Shown one piece after another: positions 35,167 through 44,277 of a stretch of DNA of 52,196 bases. Position numbers and translations under genes: made by a program. How positions within the stretch are numbered: the stretch's first letter is position 1; every line of letters begins with the position of its first letter. The notes under the pieces are model-generated. The model had not been told where the DNA came from, did not search any database, and saw only the letters and a list, made by a program, of their open reading frames with translations. Origin of the DNA: Paludibacteraceae bacterium (lineage in GTDB: Bacteria > Bacteroidota > Bacteroidia > Bacteroidales > Paludibacteraceae). The DNA lies in assembly GCA_905233375.1 (NCBI GenBank), contig CAJOEJ010000013.1, forward strand, positions 31,434-83,629. The letters run 5' to 3'.

Positions 35167-38100
35167 TCAATAGTCTGCGCTCGCGCCAAGAACGGTATAG
35201 GTCTTGCCGTCGCGGAGGATATAGAGCTTGCCGTTGCGGATGATTTTTATCGCCGCAGGATGTTTCTCGTCCTGTATGAACTCGGTATCCTGCGTAGCAA
35301 TGCGCTCCACCGTGATATCATCCATGTTCGCCTGGCATAGTATGTCTCCGCCGGAGAAACGGAAAGCGATATGGTGTATGTCAGCCGGTGCGTCGCGGAA
35401 CGTGACGGTGGAAAGCGTGTATTGCGTATGTTTTGGGATAACGGCTACCGGCACAAACGAGGACGAGTCAGACGGATCGGTCATATACCCAGCTTCTAAG
35501 ACGGAAGCCCGGTCGGTATCCGTGCTGTGTACCCGCGAATAGAAGGAGAGAGTCAGACCGTCCACGCTCGTTTCGAACTCCGGCAACGCCACGAGGCTCC
35601 ATGACGCGGTGTCGGCATACAGATCCAGCACGCCGCCGCCCGAGTGTGTGATCGATCCGTCGTTGTACGAGCCGGTGTTCCAGTAGGCCATGCCCGTGCG
35701 GCGGTCACCCCACTGCTGCCAGCAGAACGGTATGTCGCCTGCCATGAGCGGGAATTTGTCCTCGTCGAAATTCTCCGCAAAAGGAACGGCAAACGGCGCG
35801 CAGCCTGTGACAAAAGCCACATACGATTTGAGCAGATCGGATGTCCGCTCGCCGCAGACGGTGGATATATGGCAGTCTAAGAAGTGGTACTTGGCGGATT
35901 GCAGGTGCTCGATGAGGCACGTGGTGTCGGCGTAGTTCTTCGCGCTGAAGAGCGTGTCGCGGCCGTACATAACGGCTACATTGAAAAGGGTGTTCTCCTC
36001 AAACTCCGGCTTCCAGTGGATCTGCACGGAACTGCTGGTCAGGGAGTCGTACCATACTGACACGGGCGGATGGCAGTTGTTGATCTCTTCCACCCATATG
36101 TCGTCTATCAGGAGCGACGCATCGCTAAGCGTGCTGTTGGGCATGTCCGGATTGTAGTATTGGAAAGCGAGCCGCGCATCCGCAGGCACGTTTTCCAGAC
36201 GATAATACTTGATACTGTCCCATGCCGTCCGGGGAGTCACGGTGAACAAAGGCACAAAAGCCGTGTCCGCCAAGATGTCCGTGAAATAGCCCAGCGTCAG
36301 TTTGCCCCTGCGGTAGTTGTCGGTCAGACGGTAGAAGAACGAAATCTGCATCGTGCTCATGTCCGCTCCTGTCTCCGGCATCACGGCGTAAGAGGGGTAA
36401 TAGGTGGAGTAGTCGTATATCAGGCTCTGTTTGCCCGTGTGGGCGTAGGAACTGGTCGCATAGATCCGCTGCGAGTAATACGCACTGTTGGCATGGATCA
36501 CGCTCCAGCAGTTGGGCGTTGTGATCGACTGCGCTTGGTACGGGTATGCCGCGAAATGCTCAAAACTCTCCTTGTATTCCGTTCCGGTAGGCATGCATGC
36601 CGTCGTGATGACAAAGTTCTCCTCGTACGGCTCCGATTTTTTGCCCGGGCTGCAGATAGTCGCCACCGAGACGGCGAGCCGGTAACTGCGGGAGTACCCC
36701 AAGCCGCTTATGCGGACGTACGGTTGGAAAACGGTATCCGACAGTAGCACGGAGTTGTCGTATAGGTCGGTAACGCTCACTTCGTACCCGTACGGGTCGG
36801 CACGCATAGGTACCCATGAGAACGTGGCGTTGTCTGAACCCGTAGAGTCAAGCGCAATATCCTCGATAGCCAGACAGACGGGAGCACGGTCCACTGTGAT
36901 GTCATCGATCAGACCCATGGCTTCCGTCCAGGATGAACTGTTCTCGAAACGGTCGTACAGGATCGCGATATACTTGTACCCGTCGGGAGCCCTGTCCAGA
37001 TAGACCAAATGCTCGGTGTAGTTCTCGCTTTGCGGGAGCGTGTCAATAGGAAAGAACGTGTTTTTGTTTCCCGGATCGCTCATCGCGCCTACAATGAACG
37101 AGCCGTGGTTCGGTGCCACGTAGCCATGGCAGGTCCAGAGGTCGATCTGCAGCGTATTGACATCCATCGCAAACTCCGGAAGAATGGTATAGATGCCGTA
37201 GTTGTTGCCACGGATGAGCAGGCTGTTGGTCTGCGAATGGCAGAAGGCATAGCTCGAATAGACGGACGGATAGGCGGTCGAACTGCCGCTTTTGCTGATG
37301 ATCTTGCTCCAGCAGGCAGGCATTTGGTTTGCTGAAGTGCTCTCGAAATTCTCCGTGAGCGGCAACGTGACAACCGGCATGCCGCAGGCAAGCGGTGTCT
37401 CGAACGAGAACGAGGCTGTCGTGACGCGGCTTATGTCGCCGTCGCCGCAGTTGGCATGGACGGACACCGAGATGGTGTACGGAGTGCCGTGCGTGAGAGA
37501 GCTGACGGTGCAGTGGCTGGTAGTCACGGTGTTGTTGAACAGCGTGTCGCCGCCGGCATCTGACACTAACACATCCCATGCCTGCTCGTCCTTGCCGGGT
37601 GTCCAGCTGAGATCCGCCGTGGTCGCACTTACCGTGCCTAAACGGATATTGGATACGGGGTAGCAGGTCGGCATAGGACGGAAAACGAGACTGTCAATAT
37701 AGCAGTAGTTGGTCAGTCCGGCAGGATCGTATCCGTTGTAATAAAACATCACGTAATAGTCCGTCGCGGGCGCGTTCATCAGCATGCATTCTGCATATTG
37801 GTAGCCGCTCCGGGAAGACGGCAGGGTGTCTATCGGCGTGAAAGTGCTGATGTCTGCCGGATCCGTGATAGTGCCCACTATGCACCGGCCGAATTTGGCC
37901 CAGGAACTGTATTGGGCATATTCCCGCTCATAGAAAGTGAGAAGCACTTTGTTGGCGGGCACGGCGAGTTTGGGACTGATGGCATAGACGGCTCCGCCGG
38001 TGCCGTTCATCGAGAGGTAGTTCGTTCCCTCGTACGCGCTTGATGCACCCGATGCGACCGTCACATTGCCCGACAGCGTCCAGCACGGCGGAGCCGTATT

Positions 38101-39012
38101 GGGGTTGAAACGTTCGAAGTCGCACGAATGGGGTAGCGTTGCGTCATAACAGTCGGTGTTGAACAGCAGGGTAGTGCTGCGTACTGCGCTGGTGTCGCCT
38201 GCTCCGCACACGGCGCGCACGGCAAAATCCTTGCGGTAGGCTGTCCCCGGGCTGAGGCTGGCGAAAGTGTAAGACGGGCTGGAGACCACGGTGGTCATGC
38301 TGTCTGTCGTCACTTCCCATGCCGTCTCTGTATTGCCCGGTGTCCAGGATACGGTAGCGTCCGTGTGAGACACTTGGCTGACGGCGATGTGCTCCGGACG
38401 GCTGCAGAAATCCGGCGCAGGCGTGAAATGGAACTGTGCTTTGGGCTGCCATGATACGGGCTCATGATACCAGTTCGCCCCTGTCCAGTAGTTCATATGG
38501 CCGGAATTGGTCCTTTGGATACCGTAGAAACTGACAAAATTGATGCCTCTCGACGAGGGCGTTGAGACGAAGCAGTCGATCACCAAGTGACCGCCCTGGT
38601 AGATGTACGGCGTGCTGAACGTCACATGCATCTCCCAGTTGCAATAGGGCAACGGACCCTCATACACAATCGTGCCGCCTGTCGTATCCGCCATTTTGCC
38701 CGCAAGGCTCGCTTCCTGAACTTCGAACAGGCGGATGGTATAAGTAGCGCCTACCGTGTCGCATCCGCTGTACCGGGGGTAGAATGTGACGGAGTCAATG
38801 CTGCCGTTGATCCCGATGTCCGTCAGTTGCTCCGCAGAGAAAAGGCTCTGCGCTTCCGTGCCGCCGGAGTTGGCAAAACTGACTAAAAGCGGCAGATGGC
38901 TGTCTTTTTTGGTATCACCGTTAATGAGCAGCTCATTCGCATGGGCGACTGTTCCTGCTGATAAAAGGATAGACAGGATGGTGGTAACGAGAGTTGATCT
39001 TATACTTTTCAT
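35167..39012 (-). CDS. Large fibronectin-III / choice-of-anchor J surface protein with T9SS tail
   Basis: A 1281-residue secreted protein with signal peptide ending GTVAHA. It alternates fibronectin-III-like domains (ATVSWTPGNTETAWEV, ADLSWTPGKDEQAWDV, ATFSWVPMR, VQIHWKP) with beta-sandwich domains of the choice-of-anchor J type, marked by ENFES...PACWSKI, ESFEHF...NCWSVI and ENFDEDKFP...CWQQWGDR. Four to five such pairs are visible. The tail KIIRNGKLYILRDGKTYTVLG is a T9SS sorting signal. It has no catalytic motif and is presumably an adhesin or surface-layer component. It lies between the dCMP deaminase gene and the S41 protease gene with gaps of only 13 and about 30 bases. Confidence 0.85.
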   Translation of the reverse strand: MKSIRSTLVTTILSILLSAGTVAHANELLINGDTKKDSHLPLLVSFANSGGTEAQSLFSAEQLTDIGINGSIDSVTFYPRYSGCDTVGATYTIRLFEVQEASLAGKMADTTGGTIVYEGPLPYCNWEMHVTFSTPYIYQGGHLVIDCFVSTPSSRGINFVSFYGIQRTNSGHMNYWTGANWYHEPVSWQPKAQFHFTPAPDFCSRPEHIAVSQVSHTDATVSWTPGNTETAWEVTTDSMTTVVSSPSYTFASLSPGTAYRKDFAVRAVCGAGDTSAVRSTTLLFNTDCYDATLPHSCDFERFNPNTAPPCWTLSGNVTVASGASSAYEGTNYLSMNGTGGAVYAISPKLAVPANKVLLTFYEREYAQYSSWAKFGRCIVGTITDPADISTFTPIDTLPSSRSGYQYAECMLMNAPATDYYVMFYYNGYDPAGLTNYCYIDSLVFRPMPTCYPVSNIRLGTVSATTADLSWTPGKDEQAWDVLVSDAGGDTLFNNTVTTSHCTVSSLTHGTPYTISVSVHANCGDGDISRVTTASFSFETPLACGMPVVTLPLTENFESTSANQMPACWSKIISKSGSSTAYPSVYSSYAFCHSQTNSLLIRGNNYGIYTILPEFAMDVNTLQIDLWTCHGYVAPNHGSFIVGAMSDPGNKNTFFPIDTLPQSENYTEHLVYLDRAPDGYKYIAILYDRFENSSSWTEAMGLIDDITVDRAPVCLAIEDIALDSTGSDNATFSWVPMRADPYGYEVSVTDLYDNSVLLSDTVFQPYVRISGLGYSRSYRLAVSVATICSPGKKSEPYEENFVITTACMPTGTEYKESFEHFAAYPYQAQSITTPNCWSVIHANSAYYSQRIYATSSYAHTGKQSLIYDYSTYYPSYAVMPETGADMSTMQISFFYRLTDNYRRGKLTLGYFTDILADTAFVPLFTVTPRTAWDSIKYYRLENVPADARLAFQYYNPDMPNSTLSDASLLIDDIWVEEINNCHPPVSVWYDSLTSSSVQIHWKPEFEENTLFNVAVMYGRDTLFSAKNYADTTCLIEHLQSAKYHFLDCHISTVCGERTSDLLKSYVAFVTGCAPFAVPFAENFDEDKFPLMAGDIPFCWQQWGDRRTGMAYWNTGSYNDGSITHSGGGVLDLYADTASWSLVALPEFETSVDGLTLSFYSRVHSTDTDRASVLEAGYMTDPSDSSSFVPVAVIPKHTQYTLSTVTFRDAPADIHHIAFRFSGGDILCQANMDDITVERIATQDTEFIQDEKHPAAIKIIRNGKLYILRDGKTYTVLGASADY

Positions 39013-39060
39013 AGGTCGTTGTTCGTTAGTCGTTGGTCGTTGGAACTTGGTCGTTCAAGA
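39013..39060. repeat. TCGTTGG-type repeat at the end of the deaminase gene
   Basis: GTTCGTTAGTCGTTGGTCGTTGG and a flanking GGTCGTTC lie between two minus-strand genes and encode the last residues (NDQVPTTND) of the dCMP deaminase. Confidence 0.75.
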
Positions 39061-39463
39061 ACACTACCTCTATCCCGGCACGTTTGAGCAGTTCCACGCC
39101 GTCCATGATTCGGTATTCCTCGCCGTAAACCACGCGTTTGATGCCCGACTGAATAATCAGTTTCGAGCACTCTAAGCACGGCGAAGCCGTCACATACAGC
39201 GTCGCGCCGTCGGAACTGTTGTTCGAGCGCGCTACCTTGGTCAGCGCATTCGCTTCAGCGTGCAGCACGTAGGGCTTGGAGACGTTGTTCTCGTCCTCGC
39301 AGATGTTCTCAAATCCCGAAGGCGTACCGTTGTACCCGTCGGAAATAATCATCTGGTCTTTGACCAACAGCGCACCCACTTTGCGGCGGACGCAGTAGCT
39401 GTTCTCCGCCCACGTGCGTGCCATACGCATATAGAGGTAGTCCCGTTTCGTTTGTTTATCCAT
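39026..39463 (-). CDS. dCMP deaminase (ComE-type)
   Basis: A cytosolic zinc enzyme of the deoxycytidylate deaminase family, 145 residues, that converts dCMP to dUMP for thymidylate synthesis. The zinc and catalytic residues are all present: H68-A-E70 and PCLEC with Cys 96 and Cys 99. RRKVGALLVKD and DGYNGTPSGFENICED are family signatures. The final nine residues (NDQVPTTND) come from a short repeat and extend past the expected end. It starts 18 bases after the outer-membrane barrel gene and probably belongs to the same transcript. Confidence 0.94.
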   Translation of the reverse strand: MDKQTKRDYLYMRMARTWAENSYCVRRKVGALLVKDQMIISDGYNGTPSGFENICEDENNVSKPYVLHAEANALTKVARSNNSSDGATLYVTASPCLECSKLIIQSGIKRVVYGEEYRIMDGVELLKRAGIEVVFLNDQVPTTND

Positions 39464-39481
39464 AACTCTTTAAAGTTTCAA

Positions 39482-41305
39482 TTAAAACCGGTATGTTGCT
39501 CCGAGCAGGAAATGGATTCCTTGCGAGCGGTAGCCGTAGTAAATCTCGTTCTTGCGGTGCAGCCAGTTGTTGAGCTGGAAGAACAAGCTCAGGTTGGGTT
39601 TGGGCTCCGGACGGAGTTGCAGCCCGTCGCCTTTCGCCATCATCCGTTCGCCTTTGCTTTTGCCTTTCGTCTTCCCGACCAGCATGTCGTACTGGAGTCC
39701 GAGGTCCAGTTCGATGGTAGGCGCCAACGTATGCTCGCCGTCCGTGGCAAGGATCGTACGGCTGCCCACGAACCTGTTGTCCGAATAGAGCGACCAGTGC
39801 TTGTTGATCCGACCGTCCACGCGCAGACTCAGATCCCAGTTCGGGCGGTCGTAAACGGTCGTGTCTCCGCGCCAGATATAGTAGTCGCCGCTGAGGTTCA
39901 CACGTACGATGTCCCGCAGGTGGTAGTTGATCTGTCCGCCTATCTTGCCCCGCTGGTAGTCCGTATGCTGGTGAACGAACTCGCCGATGGGTCGTTTGAT
40001 GCCCAAGGCTGTCAGGGTGGACATCGTGTCCGCCGTTGCGATCCAGTAGTCCTCGTCCATCATATAGGCGTATCCGCCATGGATCTCGATGAGCAGGTCA
40101 CGGTGCGGACGGATGTGGAATCCGAGTTCGGCATCGACCGGTACATAAGCGGCACACGGATGGATGATTCCCGCATGAATCATGCTGTATCGGTTCTCCT
40201 CCATGTAGCTCTGCAGCGATCCCAGACCCTGCCATCCTAACACGTCCGCGTAGATGGTGAGCCATTGTTTGGCTATCTGTGCCTCCAGATTAATATGCGG
40301 AGACGGAGCGAAACTCAGGTTCTCGACCGAGGACAGGTGCTGGTGACCGCGACCGAGGTTCAGGTCGATGTTCACTCCTGCGTGTATGCGCACGCGCGCT
40401 CCTTCATATGCATAATAGGGCTCCACGCGGAAGTTGTGGCGGCTGCCGTAAAGCGAATCCGGAATAGCGGCTGCCAGCGAACCTAACTGCAGGAAGTTGT
40501 TCTGTACGTAGATGTTCGCACCTACATGATGCGCCTCGGTACTCCAGTCGAAATTGGCTAAGGTGCGTACCTGATGTTCGCTCACCGCACCGGGTTTGGC
40601 GAAGATCAGATAGCCAGTCTGCACTTTCCATTGCACCTCCTGCTTGGCATTCGCTTTGACGCCGAAATAGACTTCCGCCGTCCATAGGGCGGTCTTGTCC
40701 AGCGGAGCGAGTGCGGCGGGACGGTTGCTGTACGTGACGGCATTCTTCTCCCACATGGCGTGGGAGGTGCTGTAGTCGTAGAAATGACCGTATTTATGGT
40801 AGTATATATTTCCGCCGTTCACGCCGAAATACAGGTCGCATGCACTGAACGGATGGGTGAAGTCCAGTCCCACTTTGGTCTTGCTCAGTGCCGCCATTCC
40901 CCATTGGGCGTTATGGTGCGCATACACGTCCAGAATCGATCTCTTGCCGTCGTCCAGATGGTATCCGAAGTCGAAGAGCGTGTTATGATGCCCGAGAGCT
41001 CCGCGTACGTAGCCGTTGTACGGATGTCCGGGAGCGAAACGGGTCGGCTGGGACAGCAGTGGGTTGATGCTTGCTTCCGGAGTAACGTCCGCCGTGTACT
41101 CCGAGTACTCGATCGGGGCGGGTTCGATGGTCCGCTCGACCACCACCGGTTTGGTCGCCACTTTGCCTGCCGCCTGAATGACCGGTTGGAAATCGCGTTC
41201 CACCGTCACGCTGCGGTTCAGCGTGTCGTTCTGCGCCAGTGCGCTGCCGCCAATAACCAATAAGCAATAACCAATAACCAATACGCGTTTATTCCTCTTC
41301 ATCAT
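39482..41305 (-). CDS. Outer-membrane beta-barrel protein
   Basis: A 607-residue protein with many alternating amphipathic strands ending in the aromatic FLLGATYRF, which suggests an outer-membrane barrel related to TonB-dependent receptor barrels but without a plug. The signal peptide VLVIGYCLLVIGGSALA is encoded by a TTGGTTA repeat. A periplasmic segment follows (DFQPVIQAAGKVATKPVVVE, then IEYSEYTADVTPEASINPLL). Near residues 546-560 a repeat encodes KGKSKGERMMAKGDG, which interrupts the barrel, probably in a loop. It overlaps the end of the TPR gene by 17 bases, so the two are likely partners. Its function is unknown. Confidence 0.75.
   Translation of the reverse strand: MMKRNKRVLVIGYCLLVIGGSALAQNDTLNRSVTVERDFQPVIQAAGKVATKPVVVERTIEPAPIEYSEYTADVTPEASINPLLSQPTRFAPGHPYNGYVRGALGHHNTLFDFGYHLDDGKRSILDVYAHHNAQWGMAALSKTKVGLDFTHPFSACDLYFGVNGGNIYYHKYGHFYDYSTSHAMWEKNAVTYSNRPAALAPLDKTALWTAEVYFGVKANAKQEVQWKVQTGYLIFAKPGAVSEHQVRTLANFDWSTEAHHVGANIYVQNNFLQLGSLAAAIPDSLYGSRHNFRVEPYYAYEGARVRIHAGVNIDLNLGRGHQHLSSVENLSFAPSPHINLEAQIAKQWLTIYADVLGWQGLGSLQSYMEENRYSMIHAGIIHPCAAYVPVDAELGFHIRPHRDLLIEIHGGYAYMMDEDYWIATADTMSTLTALGIKRPIGEFVHQHTDYQRGKIGGQINYHLRDIVRVNLSGDYYIWRGDTTVYDRPNWDLSLRVDGRINKHWSLYSDNRFVGSRTILATDGEHTLAPTIELDLGLQYDMLVGKTKGKSKGERMMAKGDGLQLRPEPKPNLSLFFQLNNWLHRKNEIYYGYRSQGIHFLLGATYRF
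39626..39671. repeat. In-frame CCTTTCGCC/CCTTTGC repeat in the barrel gene
   Basis: Imperfect CGCCTTTCGCC, CGCCTTTGC and TTTTGCCTTTCG units, read on the minus strand as KGKSKGERMMAKGD, a basic insertion between two predicted strands. Confidence 0.65.
41250..41284. repeat. CCAATAA tandem repeat encoding a signal peptide
   Basis: CCAATAACCAATAAGCAATA and a further CCAATAACCAATA, read on the minus strand, give LVIGYCLLVIG, the hydrophobic core of the barrel protein's signal peptide. Confidence 0.85.
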
Positions 41306-44216
41306 GCTCCTCCTTTGTTTCGGGTTTCTCTAATTCGTCCAACTGCGCCAGTGCGGCGTTGATGCGGGTGTGGATATCGTCCGTCCGGACGGTGTAGTTC
41401 TGCTGTAACACCAGCAGGTACTGCCGTGCCTGGAACAACTCGCCCCGATCGCGGTTGATGTCGCTCAGCAGGATCAGCGCACGCGCCAGCCAGTATTGTT
41501 GCTGCGTGTTCATCTGCGTGAAGGACATTACTTCGGTTTCCGCCGCGTCGAGGTTCTTGAGCTCGTAATAACTCTGCGCCAGCAGGAACTTGGACTCGGC
41601 GCCTTGTGCGGTACGTACTTCCGCAGCCAGTTGCTGCAGATCCGCCTGCGCTTTGTTCCATTGTTGCAGCGCCACGTACGCTTTGGCGCGTCCGTACATC
41701 GCTTCCTGCTTGGTCTCCTCGTCCACCGGTGTGTCGCTCAGTATCTGCTCGGCGATGTCGATGGCGGTCTGGTGACGTCCTAACGCCTGGCAGCAACGCA
41801 GGATACCCAAACGGGCGGTCGCTGTCTTCTCGCGGGACGAAGCAAGCGAGTGCATGCGGTAGAACCCGTCGAGCGCACACGCGTAGTCCTCTTTGTCATA
41901 GCAGATCTCCGCCACACGCATAGCGGCTTCTTCCTGATACGGGTTCGCTGCCAGTTCCGCCAACTGGGCGTATTGCTCGAGGGCTTCGTTGCGCTGCCCG
42001 AGACGGTAATGCGAGTCCGCTAAATAATAGCGTGCCGTAGTGCAATAACGTCCTCCGGCGCAGTACTGCGTCAGGTAATTGCTCAGCGAGACGGTCGCTT
42101 TCTGATAGGCTGCCTGCATGTATTGCATCTCGGCGGCTGCGAACAGCAGCGAGTCCTCCTGCGTCGTGACGGTCATGTTCATCTTCGCCAGGTTCTTGGT
42201 GTACGTCAGGTACTCGTCCACATTACCTGTTTCCACGTATAATGCCTGCAAAGCGTCCAGAGCGGTGTACGCTTCTTCCGTTGCCGGATATTTCTCGATG
42301 GTCTGCCGGTATGCGGCTATCGCCTGTTCGTTCTGTTGCAGGTTGCGGTACAGCATCGCGCGCTCGAGTGACGCCTTGCGGGCGACAGACGAGTGTGGAT
42401 AGGTGCTTAGCAGTTGCTCGTACGTAGCGATAGCACTCCGTTCATCGTCCATCTGCAACTGGGCGCGGGCGATCTCATACACTCCGTCGTCGGCGTAGTC
42501 GGACTTGGGATAGCGGCTCACCAGTTCGCGCAGTACGCTTATCTTGTCGCTGTACTTGTGTTGCAGTCCAAGGGCGTAGCCTTTCTGGAACAGCGCGTAG
42601 TCCGTACCGGACGAACGGAGGTTGCTCACCTGCGTATAATAGGCGATCGCCGGGTTGAACTGCCGCGCGTTGAAGTAACAGTCGCCGATACGGTTCAATG
42701 CGTCCGCGTAGGTCGGTTCGGTCGCCAGTGCCGCGTCTATATACAGCGAGAACGCCTCGCGGGCTTTGTCGTACTGCATTTGCGAGAACGCCGTGTATCC
42801 CTGCAGATAGCGGGCGATCGTGTAGTTCGCCGAACGCTTGGCGTCGGGGCGCGCGAAATAAACCGTCAGGTCTTTGGCGCTCGCCGCATAGTTGCGCAGA
42901 CGGTAGTTGGCTTCGGCTCGCAGGTAATACGCCTCGGTCGTGTACAGATCCGATTCGGACACATGCTGTATGAGGTCGGTCGTCCATTCTACCGCCTGCT
43001 GCATCTTGCCCTGCAGGAAGCAGTCCGCCCCCAGCTGATAACGCAGGTACTGCTTGGTCTCGCGCATCTTGGGGGTCGGGTTGGCTATCGAGTCCAGGGT
43101 ACGGATGGCAGCCGCGTAGTTCTTGCTCTGCATGAGCGCGTCGCTCAGCAGGCGGTAGATGCGGTCCTCGTACCGGGAGTCCGGAAAACGGTGCAGAAAG
43201 TCATTGAACGCCCGCACCGATTCGCCCAACGCTGTGGACGACTGGTAGGTGCAGAGGGTGTAGTTGTAACTTGCCTCTTCCGTGACAGCCGGGGTGAGGG
43301 CGTAGTTGGCGGCTGCCTGATACGACAGCTTGGCTTGCTCGTACTGCCCCATCCGTACATAGGTGTTGCCCAGGGTCAGACAGGTCGCTTCGGAGAGCGT
43401 GTCTTTCTGCATCTTGATTTTCTTCAGATACCGCACCGCCTCGTCGTCTTGCCCCATCTGGTAGTACGCCGAACCTAACATATACAGGTCGTTGCGCAGC
43501 AGTTCCTCTCCGGCGGTCTCAGCCGCTTTGCTGTACCGTTTCAGATGCTTCGCCGCCTGCGGGTAGTCTTTCTGCAGGTAGTATATCTCGCCGGACATAC
43601 GGTGCAGCTCCGCCGCGTTCTCGCTGTCGGGATGCTCCGCAAGCAGGGCTTGGGCACGCGCCAGTACCGCCTCGTAGTCGCCTTGCGCAAACTGTATCTG
43701 CGTCAGGAAATACGGAACGGTCTTGGCATAAGACGGATCGTTCTCCAGCTGCTGGAATGCCGGCAGGGCTTTGTCGTACTTGTCCAGTTTGTACATGCAG
43801 TACCCGTAGTAATAGGTACTGCGCGTAGCATGCCGGCTGTCTCCTTTGCCCAGCTGACCGAAGTAGATCGATGCGCGCTGGTACTCCTGCATCATCAGAT
43901 AGGCGTACCCGCGGTAGAACGCATAGTCGTCCTTGTGGGGGCGGCTGAGCGCTTTGATATCCACCTGCTCCAGTACTTTCAGGCTTTGTTTGTAATGCCC
44001 TTTCTCCACCTGCAGCACGCCTTGCATGAAGTTCACCTCGTCGGCGAAGGTGGTGTACGGAAACGCCTGCAGGTACGCTTTGAGGTCGCGTTGCAGCAGT
44101 TTGTCCCTGCCGTCAAAACGTGCCGCCAGCGCCTGGTACTCCGTCTCCATCTCCGTCGTCTGGGCACTCATGCCAAGCGTCACGAGAAAGAAAAGAAATA
44201 ATAATAGTTTTCGCAT
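41289..44216 (-). CDS. Long TPR-repeat periplasmic protein
   Basis: The preferred start is ATG 44216 (MRKLLLFLFFLVTLGMSAQ), four codons inside the longest frame; the product is about 975 residues. After the signal peptide the protein is almost entirely tetratricopeptide repeats, for example ALPAFQQLENDPSYAKTVPY, QAAKHLKRYSKAAETAGEEL, YEQAKLSYQAAANYA and AIAAYRQTIEKYPATEEA. It ends with an acidic tail (EKPETKEEHDEEE). It is presumably a periplasmic scaffold. The short overlap with the outer-membrane barrel gene suggests that both act in one envelope assembly. No enzymatic motif is seen. Confidence 0.88.
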   Translation of the reverse strand: MRKLLLFLFFLVTLGMSAQTTEMETEYQALAARFDGRDKLLQRDLKAYLQAFPYTTFADEVNFMQGVLQVEKGHYKQSLKVLEQVDIKALSRPHKDDYAFYRGYAYLMMQEYQRASIYFGQLGKGDSRHATRSTYYYGYCMYKLDKYDKALPAFQQLENDPSYAKTVPYFLTQIQFAQGDYEAVLARAQALLAEHPDSENAAELHRMSGEIYYLQKDYPQAAKHLKRYSKAAETAGEELLRNDLYMLGSAYYQMGQDDEAVRYLKKIKMQKDTLSEATCLTLGNTYVRMGQYEQAKLSYQAAANYALTPAVTEEASYNYTLCTYQSSTALGESVRAFNDFLHRFPDSRYEDRIYRLLSDALMQSKNYAAAIRTLDSIANPTPKMRETKQYLRYQLGADCFLQGKMQQAVEWTTDLIQHVSESDLYTTEAYYLRAEANYRLRNYAASAKDLTVYFARPDAKRSANYTIARYLQGYTAFSQMQYDKAREAFSLYIDAALATEPTYADALNRIGDCYFNARQFNPAIAYYTQVSNLRSSGTDYALFQKGYALGLQHKYSDKISVLRELVSRYPKSDYADDGVYEIARAQLQMDDERSAIATYEQLLSTYPHSSVARKASLERAMLYRNLQQNEQAIAAYRQTIEKYPATEEAYTALDALQALYVETGNVDEYLTYTKNLAKMNMTVTTQEDSLLFAAAEMQYMQAAYQKATVSLSNYLTQYCAGGRYCTTARYYLADSHYRLGQRNEALEQYAQLAELAANPYQEEAAMRVAEICYDKEDYACALDGFYRMHSLASSREKTATARLGILRCCQALGRHQTAIDIAEQILSDTPVDEETKQEAMYGRAKAYVALQQWNKAQADLQQLAAEVRTAQGAESKFLLAQSYYELKNLDAAETEVMSFTQMNTQQQYWLARALILLSDINRDRGELFQARQYLLVLQQNYTVRTDDIHTRINAALAQLDELEKPETKEEHDEEE

Positions 44217-44228
44217 CAAATAGTACAA

Positions 44229-44277
44229 TTTATTAAATCGTCAATAAATCGTAAATCGTCAATTGTCAAATCGTAAA
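44229..44277. repeat. AATCGTCAATAA/AATCGTAA repeat before the TPR gene
   Basis: The 49-base gap between potD and the TPR gene is made of imperfect AAATCGTCAAT and AAATCGTAAAT units. No promoter box is obvious in it, so transcription may continue from the pot operon. Confidence 0.7.
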
